Positions 54,329 to 62,483 of a DNA stretch of 64,000 nucleotides are shown here, one piece after another. This DNA is from DASZVB01 sp035545855 (GTDB taxonomy: Bacteria; Myxococcota_A; Polyangia; Polyangiales; Polyangiaceae). The DNA is taken from assembly GCA_035545855.1 (NCBI GenBank), contig DASZXK010000108.1:53487-117486 (forward strand), read 5' to 3'. The notes below the pieces were generated by a model. That model did not search any database and was not told where the DNA came from. It worked only from the letters and a program-made list of their open reading frames with translations. Within the stretch, counting starts at the first letter, position 1; every line of letters starts with the position of its first letter. A program made the position numbers and the translations under genes.

Positions 54329-54342
54329 GCTGGCATGCCAGC
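54329..54342. promoter_or_regulatory. 14-bp palindrome over the GntR start codon
   Basis: A perfect palindrome, GCTGGCATGCCAGC, contains the ATG of the GntR regulator gene (54335). The inner TGGCATGCCA has the shape of GntR/FadR operators (T.G....C.A). This suggests that the regulator blocks its own transcription or translation start. Confidence 0.45.
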
Positions 54343-55126
54343 TTCCACGCCGGGTTCGCACCCTCCGAGCCAGGTCGTGTCCGAGAGCACCCCGCCTCCG
54401 AGTCGCGGCGTGGGAGGGCCCGTCGAACGGCACCACGCATCCGATCAGGTCTTCCGCGAGCTCGCCTCCGCGATCCTCCGCCGGGAGCTCGAGGCCGGCG
54501 CGCCGCTGCCTCCCGAGCGCGAGCTCTCCGAACGATTCGGCGTGTCCCGCATCGTGGTGCGGGAGGCGATTCATCGGTTGAAGGAGTACGAGCTCGTCCG
54601 CGTCCGCCAGGGCAGCCCGACGCTCGTCCTGAACCCCGACGACGCGACCGACATGCGGCTCCTCGGGCTCGAGATCGAGCTCATGCCGCCCACCTCTCCG
54701 GACGGCCCGCTCGGCGCGTTCGCGGAGCGTCAGCTCTATTCGGGAGCGGCCCTCCTGGATCTCGCCGAGCAGCGGATGACGGTCCTCGAGATCGACGCGC
54801 TCGAGAAGCTCGTGGACGAGTTCATCGAGAGCGAGACACTTCAGCAGGACTGGCTCGCGTTCGAGCGCACGTACTGGCTCGCGATCGCGCGCGGAACGAG
54901 AAACCCCCTCTTCGTGCGGGAGACGCTCTGGTACTTCAACCTCCTCGCCCGGGACGCCCGGTTTCACCAGGTGTTTCGCGGACCGGCGCTGATGCGCGCG
55001 CACAACTACAAGAGCTTCATCGCGGCGCAGCGAAACCGCTCGGGAAGCGCGGGGATGTACCTGGAAGCCGTCCGCATCGCGCGCGCCATGGCCGACGCCG
55101 AGCGAAGCGGCGCGAACGCCGAGTGA
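54335..55126 (+). CDS. GntR/FadR family transcriptional regulator
   Basis: A 263-residue regulator. After a Pro/Ser-rich leader, the winged helix (about 33-100) has the family pattern LASAILRRELEAGAPLPPERELSERFGVSRIVVREAIHRL followed by VRQGSPTLV. The all-helical effector domain (about 120-250) has the FadR/VanR-like layout, LDLAEQRMTVLEIDALEKLVDEF and FERTYWLAIARGTRNPLF, but lacks the usual metal-binding His in the D..FH.. motif. The ligand may therefore be an acyl-CoA-like molecule rather than a metal-held carboxylate. The ATG is centred in a 14-bp palindrome, a likely autoregulatory site. It is divergent from the radical SAM gene. Confidence 0.92.
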   Translation: MPASTPGSHPPSQVVSESTPPPSRGVGGPVERHHASDQVFRELASAILRRELEAGAPLPPERELSERFGVSRIVVREAIHRLKEYELVRVRQGSPTLVLNPDDATDMRLLGLEIELMPPTSPDGPLGAFAERQLYSGAALLDLAEQRMTVLEIDALEKLVDEFIESETLQQDWLAFERTYWLAIARGTRNPLFVRETLWYFNLLARDARFHQVFRGPALMRAHNYKSFIAAQRNRSGSAGMYLEAVRIARAMADAERSGANAE

Positions 55127-55160
55127 CGCGAATCCAGGCGCGCGTCCGGCTCGTTTCGAG

Positions 55161-55862
55161 TCAGGGCACGCGCGCGTACACGGGGATCGCGGCGCCGGAG
55201 ACGTCCTTCGCGTCGTCGGAGAGGAGGAACGCGATGATCCGCGCGAGCGACTCGGGCGTCACCCAGCGGAGCGGGTCCGCCTTCGGCATGGCCGTGCGGT
55301 TGGAAGGCGTGTCGATGACGCTCGGGAGGACGGCGTTCACGCGAACGCCCGAGTCCAGGAGCTCGGCGGCGACGGTCTGGGCATAGGCGACGACCGCCGT
55401 CTTTGCCGCGACGTACGCGGCCGCGCCCGTGTTCTCCCAGGGGCGCTCCACGGCGCGCGACCCGATGACGACGATGCTCCCGTGCTTCGCCGCGACCATC
55501 CCCGGAAGCAGCGCGACCATGGAGCGCTCGGCGGTCTCGAGGTTCGAATCGAGCATCCTTCGCCAGATGCCGTCGTCCTTCACGCGATCGGCGGGCTCGT
55601 TTCCCGCCCAGCCGCCCGCAGTGAGGACGGCGCCCGTCGGCACGCCGAGCTCCTTCCGGATGGTCTGCACCGCCTCCTCCCACGCGCTCGCGGAGGTGAG
55701 GTTCAACCCGACGGGAACGCACGCGCCCGGACGAGCGAGCGCTTCCAGGCGATTCGACGGCAGATCGAGCGCCGCGACGCGGTGCCCGCGCTCGAGGAGC
55801 ACCCGGACGAGCTCGGACCCGAGGGCGCCGGCGGCGCCCGTGACTGCGGTGATCATCGACAT
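55161..55862 (-). CDS. SDR family oxidoreductase
   Basis: A 233-residue SDR. The cofactor site TGAAGALGSELVRVLLERG is at the N-terminus, the NAG position reads TAGGWAG, the Ser is in VVIGSRAVE and the catalytic pair is YVAAKTA. The end DDAKDVSGAAIPVYARVP is typical of classical SDRs such as 3-oxoacyl-ACP reductases. The first ATG (55862) or the second (55856) could start it. It converges on the GntR gene, 34 bases from its end, and is downstream of the repeat-rich envelope gene on the same strand. Substrate open. Confidence 0.9.
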   Translation of the reverse strand: MSMITAVTGAAGALGSELVRVLLERGHRVAALDLPSNRLEALARPGACVPVGLNLTSASAWEEAVQTIRKELGVPTGAVLTAGGWAGNEPADRVKDDGIWRRMLDSNLETAERSMVALLPGMVAAKHGSIVVIGSRAVERPWENTGAAAYVAAKTAVVAYAQTVAAELLDSGVRVNAVLPSVIDTPSNRTAMPKADPLRWVTPESLARIIAFLLSDDAKDVSGAAIPVYARVP

Positions 55863-55897
55863 GAATGGAACCCTTCCCTCGATATGGTCGTCGTCGA

Positions 55898-56926
55898 TCA
55901 GTCGATGGAGACGCCGAGCGCGAACCGGACGTCGAGCACGGCCGGATAGAGGAAGTTGTTCACGCCGTAGAGCGGCGAACCGGGGGGACGCGCGAGCCTG
56001 AGCTCGATGTCTCCGCAGCCGCTACCCTTCGGCGAGCCCGTCACGTCGCCGGCGCCGTAGCAGCGCTCTTCCTTGTTCAGGTCCACGCCGAGACCGATCC
56101 CGCCCTGGATGGTGAACGGACCCCAGCGGCTGTTCGACCCGAACATGCCCATGAGCACGCGATCGGTATGCGCGGTGCTGTCGAACGTCCCTGCCGCGTC
56201 CACGGCCTTGTACTTGTAGCCGTAGTTCTGGAAGATCGCGCGGAGCACGTAGCCGTCGAGCGGCTTCCCGCTGAGCCAGAACCCCGCGCCGATGCTTGCG
56301 CCGCTCATCGCGCCGAGCCCGTTCGACTCCTGGCGGATCGGATCCTCCGATCCGACGAAGTTCATCGCCGGGGGCTTGTCCGACATGACGAACACGGGCA
56401 CGAGCTCCACCGTCATGAAGCTCAGGACGCCGACCTCGAGCTGGAGCCCGAGACGCTCCTGGAGCAGCCAGTTGAACGGGTCGATGAGGATCGAAAACGG
56501 CGGAATCTTCCCGCTGTCCTTGTCCTTGGGCGGCGGCAACGGCGGCTCTTCGACCTCCGGATCTCGCTCGCGTCTCCGGTCCGTGCGCGGCGGGTCTGCG
56601 TAACGATCGTCGTCGGGGTGGGCGGGGATCGGCTCGTAGCCTTGCTGCTGTCCGGATTGAGTCTGTCCGTAGCCTTGCTGTGGAGGGGGCTGTCCGTAGC
56701 CCTGCTGCGGCGGTTGCTGTCCGTAGCCTTGCTGTGGAGGGGGCTGTCCGTAGCCCTGCTGCGGCGGCGCCTGTCCGTAGCCTGGTTGCGGAGCGGGCGC
56801 CTCGGCGGGCGGCTGCCCGTAGCCCTGCTGCGGCGGCGGTCCCGGCTCCTGCGCGATGGCGCCCGTCGGAAGGGCGGCGAGCGAAGCGAAGCAAACGGCG
56901 GCGGCGGCGCGAGCCTGGGCCTTCAT
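55898..56926 (-). CDS. Exported protein with Pro/Gln/Gly/Tyr repeats and a C-terminal beta-barrel
   Basis: A 342-residue envelope protein. The signal peptide ends ATGAIAQ-like near residue 25 (LPTGAIAQEP). Residues about 33-97 are repeats of PPQQGYGQ with variants. A charged spacer (RYADPPRTDRRRERDPEVEEPP) leads to a C-terminal domain (about 145-342) with alternating hydrophobic strands and sequence GLQLEVGVLSFMTVELVPVFV; the final strand ends in ...DVRFALGVSID, as in outer-membrane barrels. It begins four bases after the fbp stop, so it is co-transcribed. Function unknown; the repeat is a plausible flexible or sticky surface segment. Confidence 0.78.
   Translation of the reverse strand: MKAQARAAAAVCFASLAALPTGAIAQEPGPPPQQGYGQPPAEAPAPQPGYGQAPPQQGYGQPPPQQGYGQQPPQQGYGQPPPQQGYGQTQSGQQQGYEPIPAHPDDDRYADPPRTDRRRERDPEVEEPPLPPPKDKDSGKIPPFSILIDPFNWLLQERLGLQLEVGVLSFMTVELVPVFVMSDKPPAMNFVGSEDPIRQESNGLGAMSGASIGAGFWLSGKPLDGYVLRAIFQNYGYKYKAVDAAGTFDSTAHTDRVLMGMFGSNSRWGPFTIQGGIGLGVDLNKEERCYGAGDVTGSPKGSGCGDIELRLARPPGSPLYGVNNFLYPAVLDVRFALGVSID
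56640..56836. repeat. Repeat tract encoding PPQQGYGQ units
   Basis: The DNA for residues about 33-97 of the envelope protein is a tandem of related 24-base units, some nearly identical, visible as repeated GGGGGCTGTCCGTAGCC on the plus strand. Copy-number variation between strains is expected. Confidence 0.8.
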
Positions 56927-56930
56927 GGCG

Positions 56931-57968
56931 CTACCCTTTCATGTACTCGGTGTCCTTCGCGAGGAACCGATGGAACGTTTCGACGTCGTCCTTCGAGCCG
57001 AGCACGAGCGGAACGCGTTCGTGGAGCGACTTCGGCTGAATGTCGAGGATGCGCTCGCGCCCCGTCGTGGCGATCCCGCCGGCGGCCTCGAAGATCATCG
57101 CGAACGGGTTCGCTTCGTAGAGGAGACGGAGCTTCCCCGCGGGCGTCTTCGAGTCCGCCGGATACGCGAAGATTCCGCCCCGAAGGAGCGTCCGGTGCGC
57201 GTCGGCGACGAGCGAACCGACGTACCGATGCGAATACGGGCGGCCGTCTTCCTTGTTCGTTTCCTTCAGGTGCGCGGCCCACTCCTTCACGCCGGGTGTC
57301 CACCGGCCGGAGTAGCCCTCGTTGATCGAGTAGTACGGCCCCTTCGCCGGGCAGCGGATGTTCTCGTGCGAGAGGAAGAACTCTCCCGCGGACGGGTCCC
57401 ACGTGAAGCCGTGGACACCCTTCCCCGTGGTGATCACGAGGACCGTGGAAGAGCCGTAGATCACGTAGCCGGCTCCGACCAGATCGGTGCCCTTCTTGAG
57501 GAAGCTCTCCGTCGTCGGAGGCGACCGGTCGCATCTGAGGATGCCGAAGATCGTGCCGATCGAGATGTCGACGTCGATGTTGCTCGAGCCGTCGAGCGGG
57601 TCGGTGACGACCAGGTACGTGCCCTTGGATCCGGGGAAGATGACCGCGTCGTCGAGCTCCTCGGAAGCGACCCCCGCGCAATGTCCGCCCCGGCGGAGCG
57701 CGGTGAGCAGCGTCTCGTTCGCGACGACGTCGAGCTTCTGGACGTGCTCGCCCTGAACGTTCGTGTCCCCCGTGTAACCGAGCAGATCCGCGAGCCCGGC
57801 GCGGCGCACGCGCGACGTGATGACCTTCGCGCCGAGGGTGATGTTGTTCAGCAGCGAGGTGAACGCCCCCGAAGCCCCCGGGGCGTGGAGCATCCCTTCC
57901 AGGATGAAGGTTTCCAGGTTGATTCCCACCTGCGACCGTTCGGTCGGCGACCAAGAAGGCTTCGACAT
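56931..57968 (-). CDS. fbp: Fructose-1,6-bisphosphatase, class 1
   Basis: Hydrolyses fructose 1,6-bisphosphate, a key gluconeogenic step. The 345-residue chain contains the class 1 metal and catalytic motif DPLDGSSNIDVDISIGTIFGI, GVASEELDD, GVHGFTWDPSAGEFFLS and the C-terminal KLRLLYEANPFAMIFEAAGG. The AMP site region near the N-terminus (TSLLNNITLGAKVI) is shortened relative to mammals. ATG at 57968 is the clear start; a longer frame to 58013 would overlap the control region. The gene is divergent from the class I aldolase across 143 bases and the downstream envelope gene shares its transcript. Confidence 0.96.
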   Translation of the reverse strand: MSKPSWSPTERSQVGINLETFILEGMLHAPGASGAFTSLLNNITLGAKVITSRVRRAGLADLLGYTGDTNVQGEHVQKLDVVANETLLTALRRGGHCAGVASEELDDAVIFPGSKGTYLVVTDPLDGSSNIDVDISIGTIFGILRCDRSPPTTESFLKKGTDLVGAGYVIYGSSTVLVITTGKGVHGFTWDPSAGEFFLSHENIRCPAKGPYYSINEGYSGRWTPGVKEWAAHLKETNKEDGRPYSHRYVGSLVADAHRTLLRGGIFAYPADSKTPAGKLRLLYEANPFAMIFEAAGGIATTGRERILDIQPKSLHERVPLVLGSKDDVETFHRFLAKDTEYMKG

Positions 57969-58111
57969 TCGTTCTCTTGCTCTCGCGCTGGCTCGGGCCG
58001 TTGCGACCCTCACGGTTAGGATCTAGGGTCCCGTCCGGGATTCAAGCACGCGCCTTCCACCCTCGGAAGCGAGAACCTCGAAAGGCTTGGATCGCCGGAG
58101 ACACGAGCGCC

Positions 58112-59029
58112 ATGGCTTTCCCCGATCGAGTTCAACAAATTCTCTCCTGGTACGGTTCCGAGACGCCCGGCACGCGCACGCAGATTGCGCGACTGCTCAT
58201 GACCGGCGAGCTCGCGGGCACGGGCAAGCTCGTGATCCTTCCCGTCGACCAGGGGTTCGAGCACGGCCCCATCCGTTCGTTCGCGACGAACGCCCCCGCG
58301 CACGACCCGCTCTACCACTTTCGCCTCGCGATCGACTCCGGCTGCAACGCGTACGCCGCGCCGCTCGGCTTCCTGGAGGCCGGCGCGGCCGAGTTCGCGG
58401 GCCAGATCCCGCTGATCCTCAAGGTGAACAACAGTGACACGCTCTCCAAGGGGGAGCCGTGCTCGGCGATCACCGGGTCCGTGGAAGACGCGCTCCGCCT
58501 CGGCTGCGTCGCGATCGGCTACACGATCTACCCGGGCTCCGAGAAGCGGAACCAGATGTACGAAGATCTCCGGGAGCTCACGCTCGAAGCGAAGCGGAAG
58601 GGCCTCGCGGTCGTCGTGTGGTCCTATCCGCGCGGCTCCGGAATCAGCAAGGACGGCGAGACGGCGGTCGACATCGCCGCCTACGCCGCGCACATCGCGT
58701 GCGAGCTCGGCGCGCACATCGTGAAGATCAAGCCGCCGACTTCTCACATCGAGCAGGCGGATTCGAAGAAGGCCATAGAGAAGGCCAACATCCCCATCGG
58801 CACGCTCGCCGAGCGCGTGCGCTACTGCGTGCAGGCGGCCTTCGGCGGTCGGCGCATCGTGATCTTCTCCGGCGGCGCGGCCAAGGGAACGGCGGAGGTC
58901 CTGGAAGAGATCAAGGGGCTCCACCAGGGCGGCGCGTTCGGGTCCATCGTCGGGCGGAACGCGTTCCAGCGTCCGCACGCCGAGGGCGTCGCGCTCCTGA
59001 AGCAGATCATGGGCATCTACAAGAGCTGA
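58112..59029 (+). CDS. Fructose-bisphosphate aldolase, class I (DhnA/archaeal type)
   Basis: Cleaves or forms fructose 1,6-bisphosphate through a Schiff base. The 305-residue TIM barrel has VILPVDQGFEHGP near the N-terminus, ILKVNNSD, RGSGISKDG and the lysine strand HIVKIKPPT, with Lys205 or Lys207 as the candidate Schiff-base residue. The phosphate-binding end FSGGAAKGTAEV and GRNAFQR closes the barrel. It is the DhnA family type common in archaea and deep-branching bacteria, not the eukaryote-like class I. Start ATG at 58112. It is divergent from fbp, so adjacent gluconeogenic enzymes share one control region, and it precedes the aminopeptidase by nine bases. Confidence 0.93.
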   Translation: MAFPDRVQQILSWYGSETPGTRTQIARLLMTGELAGTGKLVILPVDQGFEHGPIRSFATNAPAHDPLYHFRLAIDSGCNAYAAPLGFLEAGAAEFAGQIPLILKVNNSDTLSKGEPCSAITGSVEDALRLGCVAIGYTIYPGSEKRNQMYEDLRELTLEAKRKGLAVVVWSYPRGSGISKDGETAVDIAAYAAHIACELGAHIVKIKPPTSHIEQADSKKAIEKANIPIGTLAERVRYCVQAAFGGRRIVIFSGGAAKGTAEVLEEIKGLHQGGAFGSIVGRNAFQRPHAEGVALLKQIMGIYKS

Positions 59030-59038
59030 GCGGGAGCC

Positions 59039-60526
59039 ATGGCGATCACGATCAGTCTGGGGTCCAAGGAATTCGTGTCGGCGCCCGCCGACGTGCTCGG
59101 GGTCCTCGTCACGGAGGGCGGCTTCGGAAAGCAGCGGGCGTTCGCCGAGCTGGACGCGGCGCTCGGCGGAGCGCTCGGGAAGCACGTGGAGGCGGTGGGT
59201 TTCCGCGCCCGCGCGGAGGACGTGCTGGACGTCCCGACCCTCGGGAAGATCGGCGCCCGGCGGATCGTGCTCGTCGGCCTCGGCCCGAAGAAGGGCCTCG
59301 GAGCGGCGCGGCTCCGGGGCGTCCTCGCGACGCTCGGGCGCGCCGCCTCCGGGGAAAAGTCGCTGGCCGTCGCGCTCGGCGATCACGCGGAGAAGGCGCC
59401 CGAGCTCCGCACGGTCGCCGAGGGGCTCGCGCTCGGCGCCTACACGTTCACCAAGTACTTCACCGGCGATCGCGCGCCGAAGAAGGCGCTCGAGAGTGTC
59501 TCCCTGCACCGCACGGGTGGCCGCTCGGACGCGGCCGCCACCCAGGCCATCGAGCAGGGGCTCGCGGTCGCACGGTCCGTGAACCTCGCCCGGGACGCCG
59601 TGAACGAACCGCCGAACGTCCTCACGCCGGAGGCGCTCGCCGGACTCGCCCGCGGCGTCGCGAAGGCGGGGAAGCTCAAGATCACCGTCCTTGACGAGAA
59701 GGGCATCCTGAAGGCGGGCATGCGGCTCCACGCCGCCGTCGGTCAGGGGAGCGCGAATCCCCCCCGCTTCATCCACCTCTCGTACGTCCCCAAGAGGAAG
59801 AAGGCGAAGATCGTCCTCGTGGGGAAGGGGCTCACGTTCGACTCGGGCGGCCTCTGCATCAAGCCGGCGCCCGGCATGGGCGACATGAAGAGCGACATGG
59901 GCGGCGCGGCAGCCGTCCTCGGTGCGATGAACGCCATCGCGGCGCTCGCCCCGCACGTGGAGGTCCACGGCATCATCGGCGCCGCGGAGAACATGCCCGA
60001 CGGCAACGCATATCGCCCAGCCGACGTCTTCCAGTCCCTGGATGGCAAGACGGTCGAGATCATCAACACCGACGCCGAGGGCCGCCTCGTCCTCGCGGAC
60101 GCGCTCGCGTACGCGCGGAAGCTCGAGCCGGACCTCCTGGTGGACGCGGCGACCCTGACCGGCGCCTGCCTCATCGCCCTCGGCAAGACCTGCTCCGCCT
60201 TCTACACGTCGGACGACAAGCTCGCGAAGCAGTTCGAGCGCGCCGCCGGCGAGGCCGGGGAGCAGTTCTGGCGGATGCCGCTCCTTCCCGAGCTCCGGGA
60301 GCAGCTCCAGAGCGACGTCGCGGACCTGAAGCACACCGGGGATCGCTACGGCGGGTCCATCACGGCGGCCCTGTTCCTGAAGGAGTTCGTCGGGACGGTC
60401 CCCTGGATCCACTGCGACATCGCGGGCCCCGCCCTCTGGGACCGGGCGAAGGGGATCCATCCGAAGGGCGGTACCGGTCACGCCGTCCTCACCTTCGTGG
60501 CCCTCGTCGAGGCCGCCTCGGCCTGA
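59039..60526 (+). CDS. pepA: Leucyl aminopeptidase (M17)
   Basis: Cytosolic two-metal aminopeptidase. The N-terminal macro-like domain (about 1-165) contains RIVLVGLGPKKG, and the catalytic domain has GKGLTFDSGGLCIKPAPGM with the metal Lys and Asp. It also holds SDMGGAAAVLGAM, and NTDAEGRLVLADAL at residues 343-356, which is the M17 signature. Length 495 is normal and all metal ligands are visible. The ATG lies behind a GGAG site, nine bases after the aldolase stop, so both may be in one transcript. The window also has a separate small protein resembling only its N-domain. Confidence 0.96.
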   Translation: MAITISLGSKEFVSAPADVLGVLVTEGGFGKQRAFAELDAALGGALGKHVEAVGFRARAEDVLDVPTLGKIGARRIVLVGLGPKKGLGAARLRGVLATLGRAASGEKSLAVALGDHAEKAPELRTVAEGLALGAYTFTKYFTGDRAPKKALESVSLHRTGGRSDAAATQAIEQGLAVARSVNLARDAVNEPPNVLTPEALAGLARGVAKAGKLKITVLDEKGILKAGMRLHAAVGQGSANPPRFIHLSYVPKRKKAKIVLVGKGLTFDSGGLCIKPAPGMGDMKSDMGGAAAVLGAMNAIAALAPHVEVHGIIGAAENMPDGNAYRPADVFQSLDGKTVEIINTDAEGRLVLADALAYARKLEPDLLVDAATLTGACLIALGKTCSAFYTSDDKLAKQFERAAGEAGEQFWRMPLLPELREQLQSDVADLKHTGDRYGGSITAALFLKEFVGTVPWIHCDIAGPALWDRAKGIHPKGGTGHAVLTFVALVEAASA

Positions 60527-60645
60527 CGTCCACGCGGCGCGGCCCGCGCAGCGCGGATGGAGCGGACGGCGCGGACGGATTCGAACGACGGACCACCCGC
60601 GACGACGAGCGCGGGCGCCCGGCAAATGCGGTATCGTTTCGCGTC

Positions 60646-61356
60646 ATGCCGCTCTCGGTCGTGGAGCGCGAGGCGAAGGACGCGGTGCGGAGGCAGAGCA
60701 TCGCGCTGTCGGGCCTCTACGCCTGGGCGGCCACGGTGCTCTATCCGGTCACCCTGCACGGCGCCTCGACGCTCGCGCGCGTGACGGCGGGGCTCGCCGC
60801 GGCCTTGCTCGGAGCCGGCGTGGCACTCGGCACCCGGCCGCCGCTCGGCCGCGCATTCGGCCTGCACGCCTTCGTGGGGGCGTCCGTCGTCACGTGGATG
60901 CTCCTCGGTCCGCTGATCGCGCCGGACCATCTGGACCCTGCGCGCGCGGCGCTCGGCGCCGTGGGCTGGATGCTGTTCGCCTTCGCGTGGGGAGCGCCCC
61001 GGGAGCCCCGCGGCGTTCCCGAGGACGACCCGCATTTCGTCCCCGGCGAACCCCTGCCGCCCCGCAACGAGCTGCCGCGCCGCGCGAGCCTCGTGCTCGC
61101 CGTGGCGACCGCGGGGGCCGCGCTGCCACTCGCCCTCGCGTTTCGCGTCACGCGCACGTACCACTCGCTGTTCGGGCACGCAGTCGCCGTCGCGTGCGCG
61201 GTCGCGCTCGTCAGCGCCGGGGCGGACATCGCCGTCCGGCGCGGGAAGTGGGTTCCCGTCGAACCCGCGTCGCGACGCCTGGCTCAGGCCATGGTGCCTC
61301 TCGTGCTCGTCGGGATGATCCTCCTCGCGGGGGCGGTCGCGCTCGTCTCGGGCTGA
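60646..61356 (+). CDS. Multi-spanning membrane protein of unknown function
   Basis: A 236-residue integral membrane protein with about six hydrophobic segments (near 22-38, 45-62, 72-92, 100-115, 148-168, 180-198, 215-234). A hydrophilic central loop contains GVPEDDPHFVPGEPLPPRNELPRR. I recognise no family or catalytic motif. It starts 119 bases after pepA and is followed after three bases by a second small membrane protein. Conserved spacing with the parvulin-like and roadblock-like genes downstream suggests one cassette. Confidence 0.78.
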   Translation: MPLSVVEREAKDAVRRQSIALSGLYAWAATVLYPVTLHGASTLARVTAGLAAALLGAGVALGTRPPLGRAFGLHAFVGASVVTWMLLGPLIAPDHLDPARAALGAVGWMLFAFAWGAPREPRGVPEDDPHFVPGEPLPPRNELPRRASLVLAVATAGAALPLALAFRVTRTYHSLFGHAVAVACAVALVSAGADIAVRRGKWVPVEPASRRLAQAMVPLVLVGMILLAGAVALVSG

Positions 61357-61359
61357 GCC

Positions 61360-61542
61360 ATGCGCAACGTCGTCGACGCGCTCAGCATCGTGCTCCTCGT
61401 GGCCGCGGCCGTCGCTTTCGCGTTCGGCGTGCACGCTCTCGGAGACGAACGTGACCTCGCGGCTCTCTACTTCCTCGTGACGGGCGCGCTCCTCCTTCGC
61501 TCCGCGACGGACCTGCTCCGGCCGAAGCTGGACGGTCGATGA
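61360..61542 (+). CDS. Small two-helix membrane protein
   Basis: A 60-residue protein with two hydrophobic helices (about 8-26, ALSIVLLVAAAVAFAFGVHAL, and 34-50, ALYFLVTGALLLRSATDLL) joined by a short charged turn. It is too short for family assignment. Start ATG is three bases after the previous membrane-protein gene, and its stop overlaps the start of the PPIase-like gene, which is good evidence that it is real. It could be a small accessory subunit or scaffold. Confidence 0.72.
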   Translation: MRNVVDALSIVLLVAAAVAFAFGVHALGDERDLAALYFLVTGALLLRSATDLLRPKLDGR

Positions 61543-62483
61543 ACCCGGGAAGGCTGCACGCCGCCGTTCTGGCCGTCCTCGCTGGGTGCGGCGTCTCGGC
61601 CTGCCGGAAGCCGCCGCCTCCGCCCGCCGAGAAGGCGCGGAGCCTCGGAGGGGACGCCGTCGCCGTCGTCGGGAGCGAGCGCATCGAGGCGGACACCGTG
61701 AAGCGGATCGCGGAGGTCCGCGGCATCGGGCTCGGCGCAGCCCGGACGGCTGCCATCTGGGATGCGCTCCTCGCGGAGGGAGCGCGGAGGACGTTGCCGG
61801 GCACCGTCGTCGCGAACGCGGAGCGGAGCGCCCGCGCGCGGCGCCTCCTCGAGACGCTCCGTTCCGAAGCTCGGGATCGTGGACCTCCGACCGACGAGGA
61901 GGTCCGCGAGGCGTCTCTCGGCGAGTGGTGGGCCCTCGACTGCCCGGCACTCCGTCGGGTCACGCACGCCGTCGCGCTGGTCCAGAAGCCCGAGCGGGAC
62001 GCCGAGGCGCACGCCGTCGCGGAGCGCATCGCCTCCGCCGTGGCGCATGCGACGGACGTGGCCCGGTTCCGGGAGATCGCGAAGGCGCTCCCGGTGCCCG
62101 ACGGGCTCACGGTTCGAGTGGAGGACCTCGATCCCGTGGCGCGAGACGGTCGTTCGGTGAATCCGGAACACCCACCTCCCGCCGGGACGCCCACGCGCGA
62201 ATACTCGAAAATCTTCGCTCGTGCGGTCTTCGACACTGCGGCGCTCGGCAAGCCGAGCGGCGTCGTGAAGACGGAGTTCGGCTACCACGTCCTCTTCGTG
62301 ACCGAGGAGCTCGCCGCTCACTCCGTGCCGATCGAAGAGCGGCGGGCCATGCTGGCGGACGGCATCTTCGAGAGGCGCGCCGCGAAGCTTCGGGACGAGG
62401 CGCTCGACCGCGCGCGCGGAGAACACCACGTGGAGGTGGAGCGAGCCGCGCTCCAGCTCGCGTCCAAGGTGAGCGTGGAATGA
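61539..62483 (+). CDS. Parvulin-like peptidyl-prolyl isomerase lipoprotein
   Basis: A 314-residue envelope protein. The signal peptide ends in VSAC (Cys22), so it is lipid-anchored. The part VAVVGSERIEADTVKRIAE resembles the SurA/PpiD N-terminal helix region; the parvulin domain follows (about 140-265) and closes with the diagnostic GKPSGVVKTEFGYHVLFVTEEL. Such proteins help fold outer-membrane proteins. The N-terminal region is shorter than in SurA. It overlaps both neighbours by four bases, upstream with the small membrane protein and downstream with the roadblock-like gene. Confidence 0.87.
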   Translation: MNPGRLHAAVLAVLAGCGVSACRKPPPPPAEKARSLGGDAVAVVGSERIEADTVKRIAEVRGIGLGAARTAAIWDALLAEGARRTLPGTVVANAERSARARRLLETLRSEARDRGPPTDEEVREASLGEWWALDCPALRRVTHAVALVQKPERDAEAHAVAERIASAVAHATDVARFREIAKALPVPDGLTVRVEDLDPVARDGRSVNPEHPPPAGTPTREYSKIFARAVFDTAALGKPSGVVKTEFGYHVLFVTEELAAHSVPIEERRAMLADGIFERRAAKLRDEALDRARGEHHVEVERAALQLASKVSVE

